Shown: positions 33,301-46,190, numbered from the stretch's first letter. The stretch: 64,000 nt of DNA from Ostrinia nubilalis (GCF_963855985.1 NC_087107.1:1054001-1118000); one strand, 5' to 3'. The notes: generated by a model not told the origin, from the sequence alone. Program-made: numbers and translations.

Positions 33301-34914
33301 GGATTCTGAATCTCAGTTTACCAACACAAAAGTACCATAATAAATAATTAAAGCAATTAAGTTTTTTATGGCTTAAAGTGTTCCATTTTATGACCCTAAA
33401 TTAATATTCTCACGCGTTTTATTGACCTAAATGGTCAGTGTACAATAAACCCCCATGATGTCCTGTCCATTAAAGGTCTGCATGCAAAACAATTCTATCT
33501 ACCATCTCCCTTACACGCTCTTAGGGAAACGGAAGCCATCAATAATCAAGCTCAAAACACTAACTCATTTAACCAAAATGAATTCTTTAAATAACAAAAT
33601 AAGGTTGAGTTTAAAGATAACAGAAATTTAATTTTGAAATCCGAAACTGCTAACGAACAAAAAACAAATGCAGATAAAATAGACTCTAAGTAAAAAAAGA
33701 AAGAGTTGACATTTGAAATTTTGAACAAGGTTGTCAAAAAGGAGGGTCCAGAAGAAAGGCGTGCGGAGTCAATACGCCATTTGCATAAGAGCTGCGCGTG
33801 GCCGTCCTTAATTGTTGGATGCTGGCTATCAATGCGAAATAAAAAAAAAATGTCCACTTCATTGCGTCGGAAACGCGCGCTTTGAATATTTGAATAGCGA
33901 ATGCTGTGGAGATGCTTTTTTTTATGTGCCAGATATTATGTCTGGTGTTTTTATTTTTTTTCTTCATCCAAAAAACTTGTGCCATTCCAATATTTTGTAA
34001 TTTAAGGTTTTGTGATCTACTAGTGATGTACTAGTGGTCAACCTACGATCTATGTATGTCATTAATTGCATTGTCGATAAAACTATTAGTACAATATTGA
34101 TTGTGTTTTTCTCAACATTCTTATTCTAAAATGATTGCAATTTTGGATTGCATAACAGTTCAAGTGCATAATAATATGTATTTCTTGATTCTTGAAATAA
34201 AAAAGTTTTGTCCACTCGAAATATGGCAAACAGTTAAAATACTTTGGCAAATATTCATAAATAAAATAGGTAAAACTGTTAAACAAAAATCTTTTATCAT
34301 TTACTATTTAAATAAACTCAACGCATCTCCACGCCTTTTTTGTTCCAAACAAAAGGGTGGGCCCTGTCCACCGCCTTTGTCTCCTTGACCCTAAACAGAC
34401 TACTTTCCCATAGACGATACGGGCTCTGATTTGCGACCAAATTTGAATGGCTGAATTATCGCCAATTATGACGAACATATTTGTTTGTGACCATTCATTA
34501 GTCTCATTGAAAGGGTAATAATCGTAGGTGTAATCAAAGCTGAATATGCTGTAATGAATGGTATAAATTAAGGATAGTGGTAGAGGTGAATGAATTTTGA
34601 TGACTGGTCGGTAATTAGTTGTTGAGGTAATCCCCAACCCATCTGACCAGCCCGCCAAATCCTACATTTGCCTCCGGTAAATTAAAGAGGGTCCTGTAGA
34701 AGAGGCTAAATTACCTGATGATTATGAAGTAAATCACTCGGTCGCAATCAAGAGGGTCATCTTTAATTTGGCAAAATAAGTCTGGTAATGATGTTGATGA
34801 GGCGATAATGTATTTCAAATGAAATGGAACTCCAAATTAACTGTCTCTGAATTGGGATAATTTGCCCTATAATAGTTTATTTTGATTTGAAGATGTACAT
34901 TATTTTATGTTTCT
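30314..34914. other. 4.6-kb gene desert with GC-richer unique islands
   Basis: No RNA gene or named transposon was found. GC-richer unique stretches lie at about 30540-30665, 31020-31280, 32130-32235 and 32860-32990. The second contains AAGATGGCGGGCGGAATCGC. A 124-codon minus-strand frame at 31025-31399 covers this island. It has no recognisable domain and could be chance. Confidence 0.45.
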
Positions 34915-35120
34915 ACTAGCGGCCACCCGCGACTTCGTACGCTTGGATCCCGTTTTACCCCCTTAGGGGTGGAGTTTCGTAAAATCCTTTCTTAGCGGAT
35001 GCCTAAGTCATAACATCTACCTGCATGCCAAATTTCAGCCCGATCCGTCCAGTGGTTTGGGCTGTGGCTGTTTTAAAATTTGGAAAATTGCATAAATTTA
35101 GTTTTTCACTGATACAGATT
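34915..35120 (-). mobile_element. 3' part of a Helitron, same family as 15823-16601
   Basis: Read on the minus strand it ends GTACGAAGTCGCGGGTGGCC then GCTAGT. This matches the 3' end of the Helitron at 15.8 kb, including the hairpin-like GC block. Inside are ATGCCAAATTTCAGCCCGAT and CCGTCCAGTGGTTTGGGCTG. The 5' end is missing or unrecognisable. Confidence 0.65.
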
Positions 35121-35760
35121 ACAGACACTTCAAATAGTAAAATATTTCACCAGAACATTAACCCCTGATCGCCTTGATTATCTAATAAAAACATAAATAC
35201 TAAAATTAAGTGCATTGCATCCCTTTTAGATGCTATTAAGAAGTGCGCTCTTAAATTATTCTCACAATACACTATTATCAGTATAACAACCATTTTTACA
35301 TTATTGGTACCGTTTATGGCTCCAATGAATTACGACAATCGAAGCTCATAAACTGACTGCTTCTGCCTATGGAGTTTATATGGGACGACTTTTGGCTACA
35401 CAGTGATTTGTTTTGTGATATCCTACTTTGGTTTGGTGACACCATTGACGTGGGAATTTTTTAATTTACCACATTTTTTTCAAATTTTTAATTTGTCCTA
35501 CTAATTACTTAGATGATGTTTTAACAACAAAAAAAAAGTAACTGCACAAGGCAAAAATAAATAGATTGTAGAATTCCATAGACCGTCAATTACATAGAAT
35601 ACTTCATAAATTTTTAGGATAATACATTTAAAAGAAAGTAATAATACACAAATGAGAAGACTATGGGTTGAGAATTATAAAGTTCATAAAGCATTCTCAG
35701 TTGAAGACAAAAATTGTCCATAAATAATTAGAATCCGTATTATTTCATCAAGATGAGTTT
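35121..35760. other. Non-coding spacer
   Basis: AT-rich, nothing recognised. Confidence 0.45.
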
Positions 35761-36032
35761 TATACAGGGTGTTAGGTAAATGGGTATATGAGCCGACACT
35801 AGCCCATGTTAACATGGTCATATAAATGGTATGGTGAAGTCAGAAATTTGATATCATCATTTTAATTTTTTTAATTTTCATACAAAATAAATTTTATAAA
35901 ATCCGATTTGTATGAAAATTAAAATAATTAAAATGCAGATATCAATTTTCTGACTTCACCATACCATTTATATGACCATATTAACATGGGCTAGTGTCGG
36001 CTCATATACCCATTTACCTAACACCCTGTATA
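35761..36032. mobile_element. Palindromic MITE with TACAGGGTGTTAGG ends
   Basis: Left arm 35761 to about 35885 and right arm about 35908-36032 are inverted copies differing at only a handful of positions. The ends read TATACAGGGTGTT...AACACCCTGTATA and the loop is about 22 bp. TA flanks fit a Tc1/mariner-type duplication. No coding capacity. Confidence 0.9.
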
Positions 36033-36084
36033 ATGTCCACACTTCCTCAAATATCGACGACTCCAAACACCACGATCAGTGTCT

Positions 36085-36235
36085 TCTCATGTAAACCCCA
36101 CTGGACGTCCGGTACGATCTGATGACGTCACGCGCGGATCATTTTTACGGATGCACCGCGCACCGCTCGTAAACTTTACGGTTCGGCTCATTAATGGCGC
36201 GCGCATGTGTGCGTGATGCTAATGGCGGAGGTTTA
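36085..36235. promoter_or_regulatory. Candidate regulatory island with CRE
   Basis: A unique GC-rich stretch with ATGACGTCACGCGCGG (CRE palindrome at 36123-36130), GCGCACCGCTCG, and ATTAATGGCGCGCGCATG. It abuts the MITE. No open frame spans it. Regulatory role is inferred from composition and motifs. Confidence 0.3.
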
Positions 36236-36618
36236 TTGTCTACGTCTGTATTGAGTTATTTATTTATTTATCTCGATAATTGTTCATGATTTTGAAGCTA
36301 TAATTGACAGTTGTTTGAAAAACTAGACATTGCCTTCACACTTAGAAAGTCAAATGTAAAAGGCACAAAATTTAGGATAGCAAAGAGTAAAACCACACAG
36401 AATGATACGGTAAGTCTAATTAAATTAAAAGAAAATATTGTACTTACTACAAATTCAAGAAGAAGGCCGATTTTGAATACAACTTGACTATTTCACTTAG
36501 GATATTAGTTTTCTATTCAGATAAAAAGGTATTGTAATTCTTCAGAGCAATGTCTTAGCACAAAATGTCTAATTCAAGTACTAGTAGGAGTAGCTACAGA
36601 ATAAACTTAAAGTTGGCT

Positions 36619-36777
36619 TAGGCGCAGATCATCGATTTTTCGTCGGCCGATAGTTTAGTCGGGCAGTTGATCAGTATGGAAGTGCGCACATTACACCGAT
36701 TTGATTTGGCCGATTCTTCATACAATTTAAAATCGGGCACAACTATCGGCCAACTAAAAATCGATAGTCTGCGCCTA
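36619..36777. mobile_element. Short TIR element with TAGGCGCAGA ends
   Basis: TIRs of about 38 bp: TAGGCGCAGATCATCGATTT on the left and TAGGCGCAGACTATCGATTT on the right read inward, continuing to GGCCGATAGTT on both sides. The TA at each end could be a 2-bp duplication. Length is 159 bp. Confidence 0.8.
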
Positions 36778-38180
36778 GTCTTACTGACAAAGTAGTAACG
36801 TTGTTATTAATGCTGACAACATACATAATAAGGATTTTGAATACTATTTATATTTTATGTTCTCCAAAAAACCGTAACAATCTAGTATCAATTACGCTCC
36901 CTTCATACACCGTGGCGACTATAACCGGACTTTTATATCGGACAGTTACGGCCCGGACGGCTGTCCGAATTTACGGCATTCCGGACGCTTTATGATTATG
37001 TCCCGCTGCTGATTGAATGGTGGTCACCCTACTCTGTTAATCATAAACTGCTTTTGCAAACTCTGTGGTGATGATGTTAAGGTTCAATATTGATTTTGGT
37101 ATTTAGATATTGCAGACTATATTTAATTTTGTAACATTACGATAATACTGATCTGTGTTACAATTAATTGTGATAAGGTTTATTTTTGAATAAACTAGTT
37201 TAATTGTAATGAAAATGAGTTTATGGATTGATGAAAATTGTTAAGTTTTAAAACGCTTATCAATTATTTTGAAAATATCGACGAACTCTGTCAACTCATA
37301 CCAAAGGTTTACAAGGAAAAACATTCGTAAATAGAGCCTATGCTTTATTACGTTTTTATGTAAATAGCATTTCAGTGATAAATTAAATTGGCTAAAGAAA
37401 AGATTTATATAAGAAGCTGTCGGATTACGTTCGCGCTACAATTTTTAGTTAAAATATTTTCCCCTTTTAATAATCTGCATATTCAGGGTTGTCGCGTTGC
37501 GGATATTGTTTGGATCACCATTTTATTCCTCAAAAAGTATTTAGTGCCATTTCAAACCGAACAGTTTAAGCAGCCAAGAAGAAAGGTCAGCGTGCGGAAA
37601 TATCTATCGTACTATCATATTAAACTGAACAATGCACAGTAGCTACTATATTCGTTCGTTTTCTAACGATCAATCTATGAAAATTAGTAGTTCTGTGGTT
37701 TAGCCCACGCCAAACAAACAGATTCTTGCAATAAATATGAGTAAGAAAATGGATTTGAGAAAGAAACCATAATCTTAACGTTATAACGGCATATGGTTTT
37801 GTATGTAACCACAAAACAAACTTCATGGGTAAATTATCACTGCTACGGGATTTTGCAACAAAACACTTTTATAAAGGTAAACAGGTTTTTATCCTCTTTT
37901 ATTTAAACTTCAGGGGTCCTACAATATGTATTAATATCCTACACCTACCGTCAATATAATTCAACATTAGGCAACCCTAGGCAATCGTGCATATTTCCCT
38001 GCTATGATAGAAAGAGCCCAATTCCTCACCCAAGCCTTTTTCTTGCTCCGGGACAAATGTGCTAAAAAGACAAACGCTCTGCGGAAATATGGTAATAGCT
38101 AGATCTGGTCTAGGTCTTACTATTGTTCCTTCAGCATTAAGATAAAAATCTAGAATTTTTCGATAACGGAGTGACCTTTT
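36778..38180. other. Non-coding, nothing recognised
   Basis: AT-rich 1.4 kb, no supported gene. Confidence 0.45.
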
Positions 38181-38327
38181 TCCACCTACAAGGTGGACCG
38201 ACGACATCGTAAAGGTAGCAGGAAAGCGCTGGACGCAGGCCGCTACCAATCGATCAACACGGAAAGCATTGGGGGAGGCCTATGTTCAGCAGTGGACGTC
38301 CTATGGCTGAAATGATGATGATGATGG
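38181..38327 (+). repeat. RTE-type LINE 3' end, degraded
   Basis: Contains AAGGTGGACCGACGACATCG, TGGACGCAGGCCGCTACCAA, TTGGGGGAGGCCTATGTTCA and GCAGTGGACGTCCTATGGCT, then an (ATG)n tail. Deletions break the C-terminal RT frame seen intact at 40.6 kb. Confidence 0.85.
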
Positions 38328-38613
38328 AGTGACTTTTAGAAAATTGTCGAGCAATTTTGTAGCGATGAAATGACATTTGATATCGATGGACTGACGGAAA
38401 AGAAACGAGCTGTCAATTATTAAAAGATGCATATAAGGAGAACCTGAGAGCGTATGAGTGACGTGTAGTTATCGAAATTTTGCTGTTTGACGAACGTGAC
38501 GTATATCGATTCCACAAACGAGAAGTTAAAGTCAGCATTGCTGGAGATACGTGATAGACATGTCGGTTTGTCTGCAAGAACTAATAATGTATGATAAAGA
38601 CTTTTTCAATGAC

Positions 38614-38737
38614 TTAGGCTGAGTTGCACCACCTAACTTTGACAGTAAAAATAACAATAACTTGTGCTTTTTGTATGGAGTTTGACAGATTTTTGACGTT
38701 TGTCAAAGTTAAAGTAAGATGGTGCAACTCGGCCTTA
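38614..38737. mobile_element. MITE family M (TGAGTTGCACC ends), copy 1
   Basis: Left end TTAGGCTGAGTTGCACCACC and right end, read inward, TAAGGCCGAGTTGCACCATC. Inner arms share TAACTTTGAC and the middle has TTTGTATGGAGTTTGACAGA. Flanking TTA suggests a PIF/Harbinger-type 3-bp duplication. It is the most intact of five copies. Confidence 0.88.
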
Positions 38738-40532
38738 AAGTTACTGATTAACGTATTGCCTAATAATTTATACATGTTTGTGAAGAAATTATGTAATGGT
38801 CATTAACATTAGCATTGGCATTAGCACTTTTTTACTGAGTACTTAATTTTATTCAATTTTAAACTTTGATTTTTATCTATCTTCCAACAAATTATTAGCA
38901 ATATAACTTTTTATTAAAGTAGGTAGGTATAACTATTTCTTTTAGACTAGTAGTAGTGGATCGCTCTCAATCCCGTAGGAACTGTCTCAGTATTTTGAGA
39001 ACAAACTCCAGTAAGTGCTTATGTGTGCTACACGGGACTCAGACGGCGAATGAGCTCGGGTAAATATGCGGATGCTGTTATTAATGTGACTCATGCTGGA
39101 AAATGTGGGAATATACTGAAACTAGACAGTATTTTTAGTGAAGTCCATAATATTTCGTTTATAAAGTTTATATAGAAGATTGCAGACTACAATCGCAGGA
39201 ACAGCTATGAAATTGTTGTGTGAATCTCTACTAGGTATAACTAATTTTTGTCACGTGGTTTTCAGTCTGTCCCTTAAAGACATCGCGTACATATTCCTCT
39301 TTTAGAAAACGTAATAAAATGCTTATATTTTTTTCTTGGGTCACAAAATCTGTACGCCGCCTAAATCACTTCAATGAGGAGAAAACTGATTAGCAATAGA
39401 CAGGCTTATTTAAATATCAGTACGAATATTACTTTAAAATGAGTCAATTTAGGCTGATTGCAGAAATAGTTCCTCAATCCGAATATAAAATTCTCGTGCT
39501 CACTGTTCATCACATTAACTATTTACCCCAAGGGTCTCGAACAATCACAGATTAATAAACTCCACTATATCAACCCAGATGCAAACTTGTCACTTCATTT
39601 ATCACACACCTTACACAATCGTGGACTAATTAAACAAGCTTCGGAGTTCGCGTCCACTAAGCCTATGGGACGAATGTCGGGAACGAAATAGTATTGCAAA
39701 TGAAGTGTTATGGGAAAATCAGCTCTGTACATGTAGGGATAGGGTAGAGTCTGGAAAAGTCGGCTAGGTAATGCTTGTGCTCCAGTATAACTTGGTATTA
39801 ATCTGCCAATATGAATTTATACAGCCAAGTAAATTTTTTTTTTTTTTATTAATATTCGTCGTAAGAATTTTGTTTTCTTCATTACCTCATCATTACTTAA
39901 CAATAAAGGACTTTCCATCAAATGAGAATCAGGTCAATATAGCTTCCCAATTGTGTTTGAAATAGAAATAAAAGTTTTCATAACATTAATAGACAAAAAA
40001 GCTAATAGATCGAAACCATTTATGTTAAGTATTTTTCTATTTCCACAGAAATATTGAACTTTAATTATTTTGATAACTTGCCTACAGTCCTCTCTCTCTT
40101 CATACTTTCTAACAAACACTAACGAATTCTTTCCAATTTAAAGCCTCGCCTCGCTTCCTTTGTAAATGATCCTAACGACATCCAGAGATTATTTCAACCC
40201 TATCTTACCGCCAATTAATTTGACAGGCCTTATTATCCCGCTCCGGGTATGTTGGCCAATTAAAATTCAAATTCATTCGCTTTTGATTAGTTTCGTACGT
40301 GTAACTAAAGCTGTCTAATTACATGTAAAAGAGTTAATTGATACAGTAGTTAAATAGTTGTAGCATAGAAAACAATTAACTTGTTTAGTTTTTAAAAAAG
40401 TTGACGATCGTCCGAAAAACACATTTTAACCAATTTTATAAGACAATTAATTGTTTTAGCTACGGACCAAAAACTGGGCCATAGTCAGTAATAGTTTAAG
40501 CATGAAAATCATATATTTTTTTTTGGAAACGG
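38738..40532. other. Non-coding; enhancer-like stretch at about 40140-40330
   Basis: No gene is supported. The 40140-40330 stretch is unique, with several AATTA cores and GC-richer blocks (ATTATCCCGCTCCGGGTATG). Confidence 0.4.
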
Positions 40533-40809
40533 ATTCGTTCGTTCGTTCGTTCGTTTCAGCCGAAAGACGTCCACTGCTGGACAAAGGCCTCCCCCAAGGA
40601 TTTCCACAAAGACCGGTCCTGCGCCGCTTGCATCCAGGTACTTCCCGCGACCTTCACCAGATCGTCGGTCCACCTAGTGGGAGGCCTGCCCACGCTAAGT
40701 CTTCCAGCTCGTGGTCGCCACTCAAGAACTTTCCTGCCCCAGCGGCCATCAGCTCTTTGAGCTATGTGCCCCGCCCACTGCCACTTGATTTTAGCGATTC
40801 TGCGGGCTA
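40533..40809 (-). mobile_element. 5'-truncated RTE-type LINE, 3' end with intact C-terminal frame
   Basis: The element runs on the minus strand from the reverse-transcriptase C-terminus to a GAAC simple-repeat tail (CGTT repeats on the plus strand at 40535-40555). It is the least degraded member of the family represented at 551, 9202, 20209, 38181, 48771 and 59832. The missing 5' part is normal for non-LTR insertions. Confidence 0.9.
40556..40807 (-). pseudogene. C-terminal fragment of RTE-type endonuclease/reverse transcriptase
   Basis: An uninterrupted 83-residue frame ends in a stop. It carries the order KWQWAGHIAQ (residues 8-17), GRWGRKVLEWRPR (21-33), SVGRPPTRWTDDL (38-50), and WKSLGEAFVQQWTSFG (68-83). 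WAGH..R followed by GRP..RW.DD and a terminal QQW is the tail of RTE-clade LINE polyproteins. The endonuclease and polymerase domains are absent because of 5' truncation. The lack of frameshifts suggests a fairly recent insertion. It has no start codon or promoter of its own, so it is a dead fragment. Confidence 0.88.
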
Positions 40810-42131
40810 ACGGATTGACTGACTGAAAAGTGGATAGTCAGTAGATACTTTGGTTGTCATCACGCTGTTTTTTTATAAGGAGCAACTTAATTAATTCAAT
40901 CACTGAATATCTATACCTTCTCCTTAACTTTAATGAATCTACAATTACAATACAAGCAGTAACAAACAGCTTAATTTGCAACTACTTAACCAGAATTAAC
41001 CGGATAGTTTATTAAGATGCCAAGCATCCTTGTAACCGGATACAATGTAGGTATGTCAGATTATCGAGCCTCAATTAGCAACCGGATACTGATAGCCCAA
41101 ATCCTCTTACAGATAAGTACACGGGTAATTAAGACCGGATGATTATTCGGGGGTTAAGTCGACTTAGCTGTGAAAGGGTTAAGTTTTAAATTTTGGATTT
41201 TCGATGTTGATTGCTGGGGTAGTGGACAGTGATACTAATTTTTGTAATGAGTGGGTGGAAAAGCGTGTCTTTATTATTCGAAACTTAAAATTAAGAGAGT
41301 TTAGCAAGAAAATCACAAGTACCAAGGTAAATCGTTGTTATTTATACTTATACTAGAAAGTGAGTTATTCCGATTTACTATCTCACCAAGTCTAGAACAG
41401 CTGGGGGCTATTTCAGCTTCTTGAGGATCTAAGGGGCAAAATTAGTTTCAAAGTTTTGTATATAAATATTGTTTAGAAGGTATAGAAGGTAGATGAACTA
41501 GTCGGCATAGTTTTCTTTATTCAAAAAATGCTTTTTTATGAATTAATCCGTGTGCTTGTCTGCCACCTATTACATAAAAAAAATGAATTTTTTGTTTTTT
41601 TTTTACACCAAATGACTTTAGTATTTCGGCATTTGGCAGTGGCCACTTAACCCTTCAATGGTCGCAGTGGTCAGCATTCAACAGAATTTACGAGTACATT
41701 CGTCCACAAACTGAAAAGGGAGTTTGGTCCTCTCTCAACCGCACTCCACACCAAAGGGCAAATCGACCACGCAAGCATCAGATTGGTTTTGACGCTCCGA
41801 CGCCTTCCCGACAGAAAGGGTTTTGAGGGTTTGTAGTACAAGGGACTGGAGAGACTGTTTTAAATTTTTAAACGAGTGTTGGCCCTTCGCAAGTTTCACT
41901 AACACAATAAAAATTCCGTTCAGTTAAGTAGGTATAACACAACACTCACTCTAACAGAGAAAATTGACAGTACGACTTTAACCCGTGCGAATGGGTTTTA
42001 TTTCGTGATATTTTTTTTAATTTGGGTGAAATATTAATAAAGATTTCGTCATTTAGAATGTCAAATAATATAATGGCATACTGATTTTACACATTTCATT
42101 TCGCCAACATCACGTGAGTGGGCTAGTGAGT
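40810..42131. other. Non-coding, nothing firmly recognised
   Basis: AT-rich, with TTAACCCTTCAATGGTCGCA at about 41648 resembling a TTAA-type transposon end. No partner end was found. Confidence 0.4.
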
Positions 42132-42875
42132 TATAGCCCGACCAGGAACATAAAAACCCTCGCCATGTTGCGGAAAACTAATGGTACTAATTTCTTTTAA
42201 TGGCAACAGTAACTGAAAACTTCATTGACATGTCACCTTAGATGTCAGTCTATTGCTGTCAAAGTGTAAACAAACTTTATTTTAAATGTGTGCAATTGAT
42301 TTTGTAAATTAAATTGCTAAAATCTTTTTATAGTCGTGAAAGAAAAGTGGTTCACAATGTGTTAAAGTATTTGTCGAAGAGAAATACTAAGGGTTCGGAC
42401 AATATTTTCATTGAACAATGTTTCCGACAAAGGTTGTCAAATTGACTGACATGTTTATCGCATAGTACAGTCCACCATGAAAATTAGCTGTGGTTTGTTT
42501 CAACTACCTATTTTAAAAAAAATTGTCACTTTGTAAGTGTTGAATTTTATGGAATTGGGAAAGAAGTACCGAGTTTGAAGCGTTCATCAGCAAACATTGC
42601 AGTTGAATATTCAAGTTCTGTTGATTATTGATGAATAATAAAATAAATCCTACTAGCTCGATTGATGGTTTCATTTAATTTATTTAAACCAGGTTACCTA
42701 TAATAATATTTTTTCGTTAATTTATGAAAATATCAAATTAGCCCGTAATCCTGAATCCTGATACATAAAGTTAGCCTATTGATTTAACACAGGTACGACT
42801 GTACTCAGTGTTGCACTATCAAATGCAATTGACGCGCCTCTATGCCAGGGTTTTTGTGTTCCTGGTCAGGCTATA
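42132..42875. mobile_element. 744-bp non-autonomous TIR transposon (TATAGCCYGACCAGG ends)
   Basis: Left end TATAGCCCGACCAGGAACAT and right end read inward TATAGCCTGACCAGGAACAC, both continuing AAAAACCCT, a TIR of about 30 bp. TA at the boundary may be the duplication. Internal blocks are AT-rich and non-coding. The superfamily is not certain. Confidence 0.85.
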
Positions 42876-44322
42876 TATTCGTAAAGTTCAAAGTGAATTT
42901 TATAATTTACGATATCCTTATGAATATTTATTTTTATGATTATTCGGAAATTTATGTTTTACGCTTTCTGCTAAGATTCATTGTAGCTTTAAGAATGGAC
43001 ATAAAGGTTTAATTTTAGGCCTATTTCTTTGTATTCCACATTTTTTAAAATTTCCATTTTGCAAGATGTTAAATAAATGTTAACAGTCCCTTGGACTATT
43101 GGTTTGAAAAGGCACAAGCGATCAGCAATGACACGGGTGCGCTTTGTGAATCAGTAACGCGTACACAAGTGCGGCGTGTATTACTAACCTATGTGATTTG
43201 AATACGACGGGAAAATCAATCTTGGAGATTGAACTACCAAGTAATAGATTGAAATACAAATTACACAGTGACTATACTTATCCTACTTTTTTGTATGGGA
43301 TCAGGAAATAAATATTTTTAAGAAAGTTTTGCGTAGCGTACCTATCCCCTTTTCAAACAAAAGATATTTAGAATTTTGACTCAGATGAAAAGGACGAGTA
43401 TAGAAAATCCTTCGTTTTACTACTTCAATGCGGGTAAAAAGCTACCAGTCCCACTTAAAAGTAAGCTATACAAATCGAGATGACTCAATTTTATCGTAAT
43501 AAAAATCTCCTCAAAAGATTTCTCTAATAAAACACAAGTACCACTCGATAATACATTTGCATAGTCTAAGAAGGACCGCATTTAACTCTCGAAATCTTTT
43601 TAAATCCTTTTAAGTGCCCTCCAGAAATATGCGGGCGATCTAATGCGCGAGATTGACGTCTTTGTTATTTTTAAATTCGCGCGGCACTCGAAGGGTTAAC
43701 AGTTTGGTAGATGTTCTTTAAGAAGCACTTAACTCTGGTGAAATGTAAAGATTATGCGCGTGGTAAATGCCAAGAAAACATATGTGAGTAATTGAATTGA
43801 TTCCAAGTCTACAAATAAGATTGAGTACCTACATCATTAGCATAAAGAATAGCTATAACTCCATACAAACTTATTTCAGTATTTAGTATGAATATTCGGA
43901 TAGATTCCAACCACAATTAGTTTCTAATGCCAAATTATTACTTTCATTAATATTTATCTACACCGATCATCATTTGTTTCTATGTGCGCGAATATTATAC
44001 GGTATATTACCTTGATTACTTGCCACAGTGAGTAGCTTACTGCTTATTGCCATAGTTATAATCGCCGCTAATACCTCATAATATATGCTCCATAAGTCCA
44101 TACAGAGAATCGGTAACAAATCACTGCAATCTCGAAGCTCCTCGACCCACATCATTGGACCACAAGTGATCAGCTCCAACAGAGCGTAAAGTTTCAATAC
44201 ACCTTCATATCCAGGCACTCGACCTGTCCCCCATATATCTTAGTCCACGTCTCTTGGAGACAGTGGTTCTCAAACTGGCATCTAGTTTATTACTTATTTA
44301 ATTTATGACTTGATTTGACTTA
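42876..44322. other. Non-coding; two small GC-rich stretches
   Basis: GC-richer unique stretches lie near 43110-43190 and 43620-43700 (ATGCGCGAGATTGACGTC). No gene is supported. The 82-codon minus frame at 43970-44218 has no recognisable domain. Confidence 0.4.
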
Positions 44323-44468
44323 CGCCCGTATTCACAAATATTACTATGAAGTCTCGCAGTGCGCGTGGACGCACAGAGTGACACATGAACCATTTACAGA
44401 GTTCTATTCAACGCTGTGCGTTCGACATGCTGCTTCACTTAAGCAAGCTTCGTTTGAGAATACGGGCA
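44323..44468. mobile_element. 146-bp MITE with TTA duplication (GCCCGTATTC ends)
   Basis: Ends CGCCCGTATTCACAAA and TTTGAGAATACGGGCA are inverted repeats. TTA flanks both sides (44320-44322 and 44469-44471). Size and duplication fit PIF/Harbinger-type MITEs. Confidence 0.87.
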
Positions 44469-45479
44469 TTAAAATAAAATAAAAGTCAGATAAGTAGATA
44501 GAAATATTAGTCAAAAATGTAGTTTGTTTTTATGCAGGGCCTGAAATACTTGTGCCTAGAATACTCGATGTGTTTCAGAAGCTAGACTTGTAGTGACAAC
44601 GTTCACGGAAAACCCAATACTATCGTTATGTTTGTTGGTATCAAACGAGACATGTCATATCCTCTGTATTCAACTGAAAAAGTAAGGCAATTGTTTATTA
44701 GTCGCAGTTTCAAATTATTTTATTGCACACATTACAAATATTTTAACCCCTCGTGGTTGGAATTCACAATAATAGTCCAGTGGATGACGAAGGTGAAATT
44801 ATTGAAGATAATACTTCACTAAACTTGTATTTTTACTTGGCTAATATGTTTTTTTCCATTTCACTCATTATTTAAGTGGGGTTCACTCCAAAATGTTTGA
44901 GTACCACTGTCCCACGTGTCCCAGTGCCGATGGGAATGCAAATCGCCGTCACACACAGGCGGCTGAAGAGGCGTCATGATTTAGAGCCGTTACCGAGATG
45001 GCGGCTTAAATTATGGTGGCATATAGAATTATTATTTGCTACTGAAATTTGTTCAAGTACATTTTATTTGCTTAGGCACAGACATTTAAGCGCCTCGTAT
45101 CTACGAGCATAACTAGATATCAAAAGCCATTCGACTGTAAAATAGCTATTAATAGAATGTAATGTAATCCAACTCATCCCAAAAAATAGCACACCGTCTT
45201 GCAACTGGAGCCCAATAGCACCTTTTGCAAGGCATAAAAAAGCTCAAATTAAAAAAACCACTGCAATGTATAAATAGATACTTACTCTTTCACATTTATT
45301 TAATTGCTAAATTGATTAACTTTTACTAGAAAAAGAGTAAATAATATTTATTCAAATTAAATGCAAGAACTCGGTATTTTTTACATGATTTATAGAGTCC
45401 GCGTGTTGAGGGTTAATTACACTGAAGACATATATTTCTTCAACCACAAAGGAGAAGTTCTTAACCTGCATCTGACCTG
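44469..45479. other. Non-coding, nothing recognised
   Basis: Moderate GC near 44880-45010 (GAGGCGTCATGATTTAGAGC, TTACCGAGATGGCGGCTTAA). Frames there are short and unplaced. Confidence 0.4.
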
Positions 45480-45647
45480 AGGGCTTAGTGTGACTTTACA
45501 TTCAATGACGTCACTAGTGAGCGCGTTTAAAAAATCTGTGAAGATTTTAGTTCTTGAATGTTTCCGCTAGGGACGCTGTACAATCCGTCATACATTTAAT
45601 GTCGACGACATTGAATGTGTTTGACGTAAACTCACATTACGGCCCCT
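45480..45647. mobile_element. 168-bp TIR element (GGGCYKTARTGTGA ends)
   Basis: Left end AGGGCTTAGTGTGACTTTAC and right end read inward AGGGGCCGTAATGTGAGTTT are imperfect inverted repeats. The second inner pair is CATTCAATG on both sides. It contains TGACGTCA at 45506-45513, so that CRE match is repeat-borne. Confidence 0.7.
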
Positions 45648-46055
45648 GATGTGAAATAATTACTAATACTGATTATTCTTACTTCTGATTATTTTTGCAA
45701 TACTTTAGTAGATGATTCAAGCACTTTAAGACTTTTAGAAAAGGCACATCAATATTATTTATATTATACGATAAACCCATCAGTTCATAACCATTGTTTG
45801 TTATTTCTGCTTGATAGATGCGAGTTACCTCACGTACGTCGTATTTTGCTTTCATTCTCCTTGTTTGGGCTTTCATCTGGCTGACACACGTAAGTGTTTT
45901 CGTATTTTTGCAGCAAATTGGAATATTGCTAAGGATATTTGTACTTTATTGGGTATTGTGATGTTATATTAATTTCGAGTAGATGAATCTTGTGGAAGAA
46001 GGGTTATGATATTGAATTTGCTCTTTATTCTATTGTAAAATGCTGCCTTATTATT

Positions 46056-46190
46056 CGGGCCTTTTCAAGACGAGATGAATAAGCACTTAAGGGGCAGTTA
46101 TGTCTATCCTAGACTGCATCTCACTTGACATCAAGTGCGATTGCGGTCAATACCTGCCTTGTTCTGGTCAAAAAATTAATACTAAATAAA
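46056..46190 (+). repeat. LINE-tail-like repeat (family L1), copy 2
   Basis: Ordered blocks GGCCTTTTCAAGACGAGATG, AGCACTTAAGGGGCAG, GATTGCGGTCAATACCTGCC and TTGTTCTGGTC match 1107-1219. The 3' end runs into an AT-rich TAATACTAAATAAAG tail. It is the longest copy in the window. Confidence 0.7.
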
